Assembly (NCBI GenBank): GCA_903862155.1
Contig: CAIOXF010000292.1
Span: 1-31,250, forward strand
Reading direction: 5' to 3'
DNA length: 31,250 bases
DNA from: an uncultured cyanobacterium
GTDB lineage: Bacteria > Cyanobacteriota > Cyanobacteriia > PCC-6307 > Cyanobiaceae
Shown in pieces: positions 30,902 to 31,250 of this stretch. The number at the start of each line of letters is the position of its first letter. The first letter of the stretch is position 1. Position numbers and translations under genes: made by a program. The notes under the pieces were generated by a model. It ran no database searches and was not told where the DNA came from. It worked only from the letters and a program-made list of their open reading frames with translations.

Positions 30902-31250
30902 ATGGCGGAGATCGAAAGCCTCGAAGCAGCTGCAGCCGCAGCGGGCCTGGATCCCAGCTGCCTCCCCGATCTGGATCTGGCCTTCGAGATTCACCCCGAC
31001 CTGCCGGAGCAGGCAGGACTGCTGACCGAACCCGAAGCAGGATCGGAGCGCTGGCATGCGTTGTTCAGCCTCTGGCTGGCGGAGCTCGCTGATGAGCTGC
31101 CCGAGCGTCTGCGGGCGCAGGCCTATTGCATTGGCCTGGCGCTGGTGGATGACGCTGCCATCGCCGAGCTGAACAGCGACTGGCGCGAAAAGGATGGCCC
31201 CACCGACGTGCTGGCTTTTGCCGCCCAGGACGAAACCGACGAGGGCCCCG
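30902..31250 (+). CDS. ybeY: Endoribonuclease YbeY, N-terminal part (runs off the window)
   Basis: One hundred and sixteen codons are visible. After a long acidic leader (EIESLEAAAAAAGLDPSCLP and beyond) comes the family's LALVDDAAIAELNSDWREKD and GPTDVLAFAAQDE, in which Leu-Asn-x-x-(Trp/Phe)-Arg-x-Lys-Asp-x-Pro-Thr-Asp-Val-Leu-(Ser/Ala)-Phe is diagnostic. YbeY is a zinc-dependent RNase for 16S rRNA 3' maturation and ribosome quality control. The metal-binding HGxLHLxGYDH motif lies beyond the window edge. Its place after prfB and DUF3285 matches other picocyanobacteria, from memory. Confidence 0.93.
   Translation, partial: MAEIESLEAAAAAAGLDPSCLPDLDLAFEIHPDLPEQAGLLTEPEAGSERWHALFSLWLAELADELPERLRAQAYCIGLALVDDAAIAELNSDWREKDGPTDVLAFAAQDETDEGP

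Overview
The window looks like chromosome of a high-GC picocyanobacterium (alpha-cyanobacterium, Cyanobium/Synechococcus type). The sequence carries ndhH (photosynthetic NDH-1), chlM (chlorophyll synthesis), a phylloquinone (men) gene set, a cyanobacterial DUF3285 protein and a very compact, GC-rich gene layout. The order trpB-infB-like SUI1-cysC-purE-nagA-chlM-response regulator-nifS-rsmH-ndhH-men genes-gshB-grxC-prfB-DUF3285-ybeY resembles, from memory, the backbone of marine Synechococcus genomes. No tRNA, rRNA, insertion sequence or CRISPR array was seen.

Region 1 (1-5.3 kb): a leftward run DUF3352 protein, sixA and the start of citrate synthase (gltA); divergently a rhodanese and the heat-shock repressor hrcA; then a YeeE/YedE sulfur-compound transporter facing hrcA, and a small lipoprotein.

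Region 2 (5.3-10 kb) is the accessory part: a methyltransferase-like gene, a glutamine-synthetase-family ligase divergent from an isochorismatase-family hydrolase, a short peptide-deformylase-like fragment, a Kir-type channel homologue whose selectivity filter is not the potassium signature and whose DNA is visibly AT-richer, and a VOC/glyoxalase protein.

Region 3 (10-21.3 kb) is housekeeping: tryptophan synthase beta, a SUI1 factor, APS kinase, an AI-2E family membrane protein coupled to purE, nagA, chlM, an RluA-type pseudouridine synthase with an altered catalytic motif followed by a coupled 56-codon small ORF, a NarL-type response regulator, an exported protein of unknown function, a cysteine desulfurase, rsmH, and a protein of unknown function.

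Region 4 (21.3-31.25 kb): ndhH, a DHNA-CoA thioesterase candidate, a decayed stretch holding a frameshifted TM2-like fragment and a possible small membrane protein, then the leftward operon menA-menC-(PemK/MazF-like toxin)-menE, with isochorismate synthase divergent. Five of these genes together serve phylloquinone (photosystem I quinone) synthesis. The end holds gshB-grxC (glutathione) and, rightward, prfB with its programmed +1 frameshift, DUF3285 and the start of ybeY.

Genes are packed tightly: convergent genes overlap at their stops (hrcA/yedE, cysC/perM-like, nifS/rsmH, menF/gshB) and several divergent pairs have start codons only 6-43 bases apart. The items most worth following up are the Kir-like channel with a changed filter, the toxin gene inside the men operon, MenC and RluA-family proteins with substituted catalytic residues, and the small coupled ORFs.
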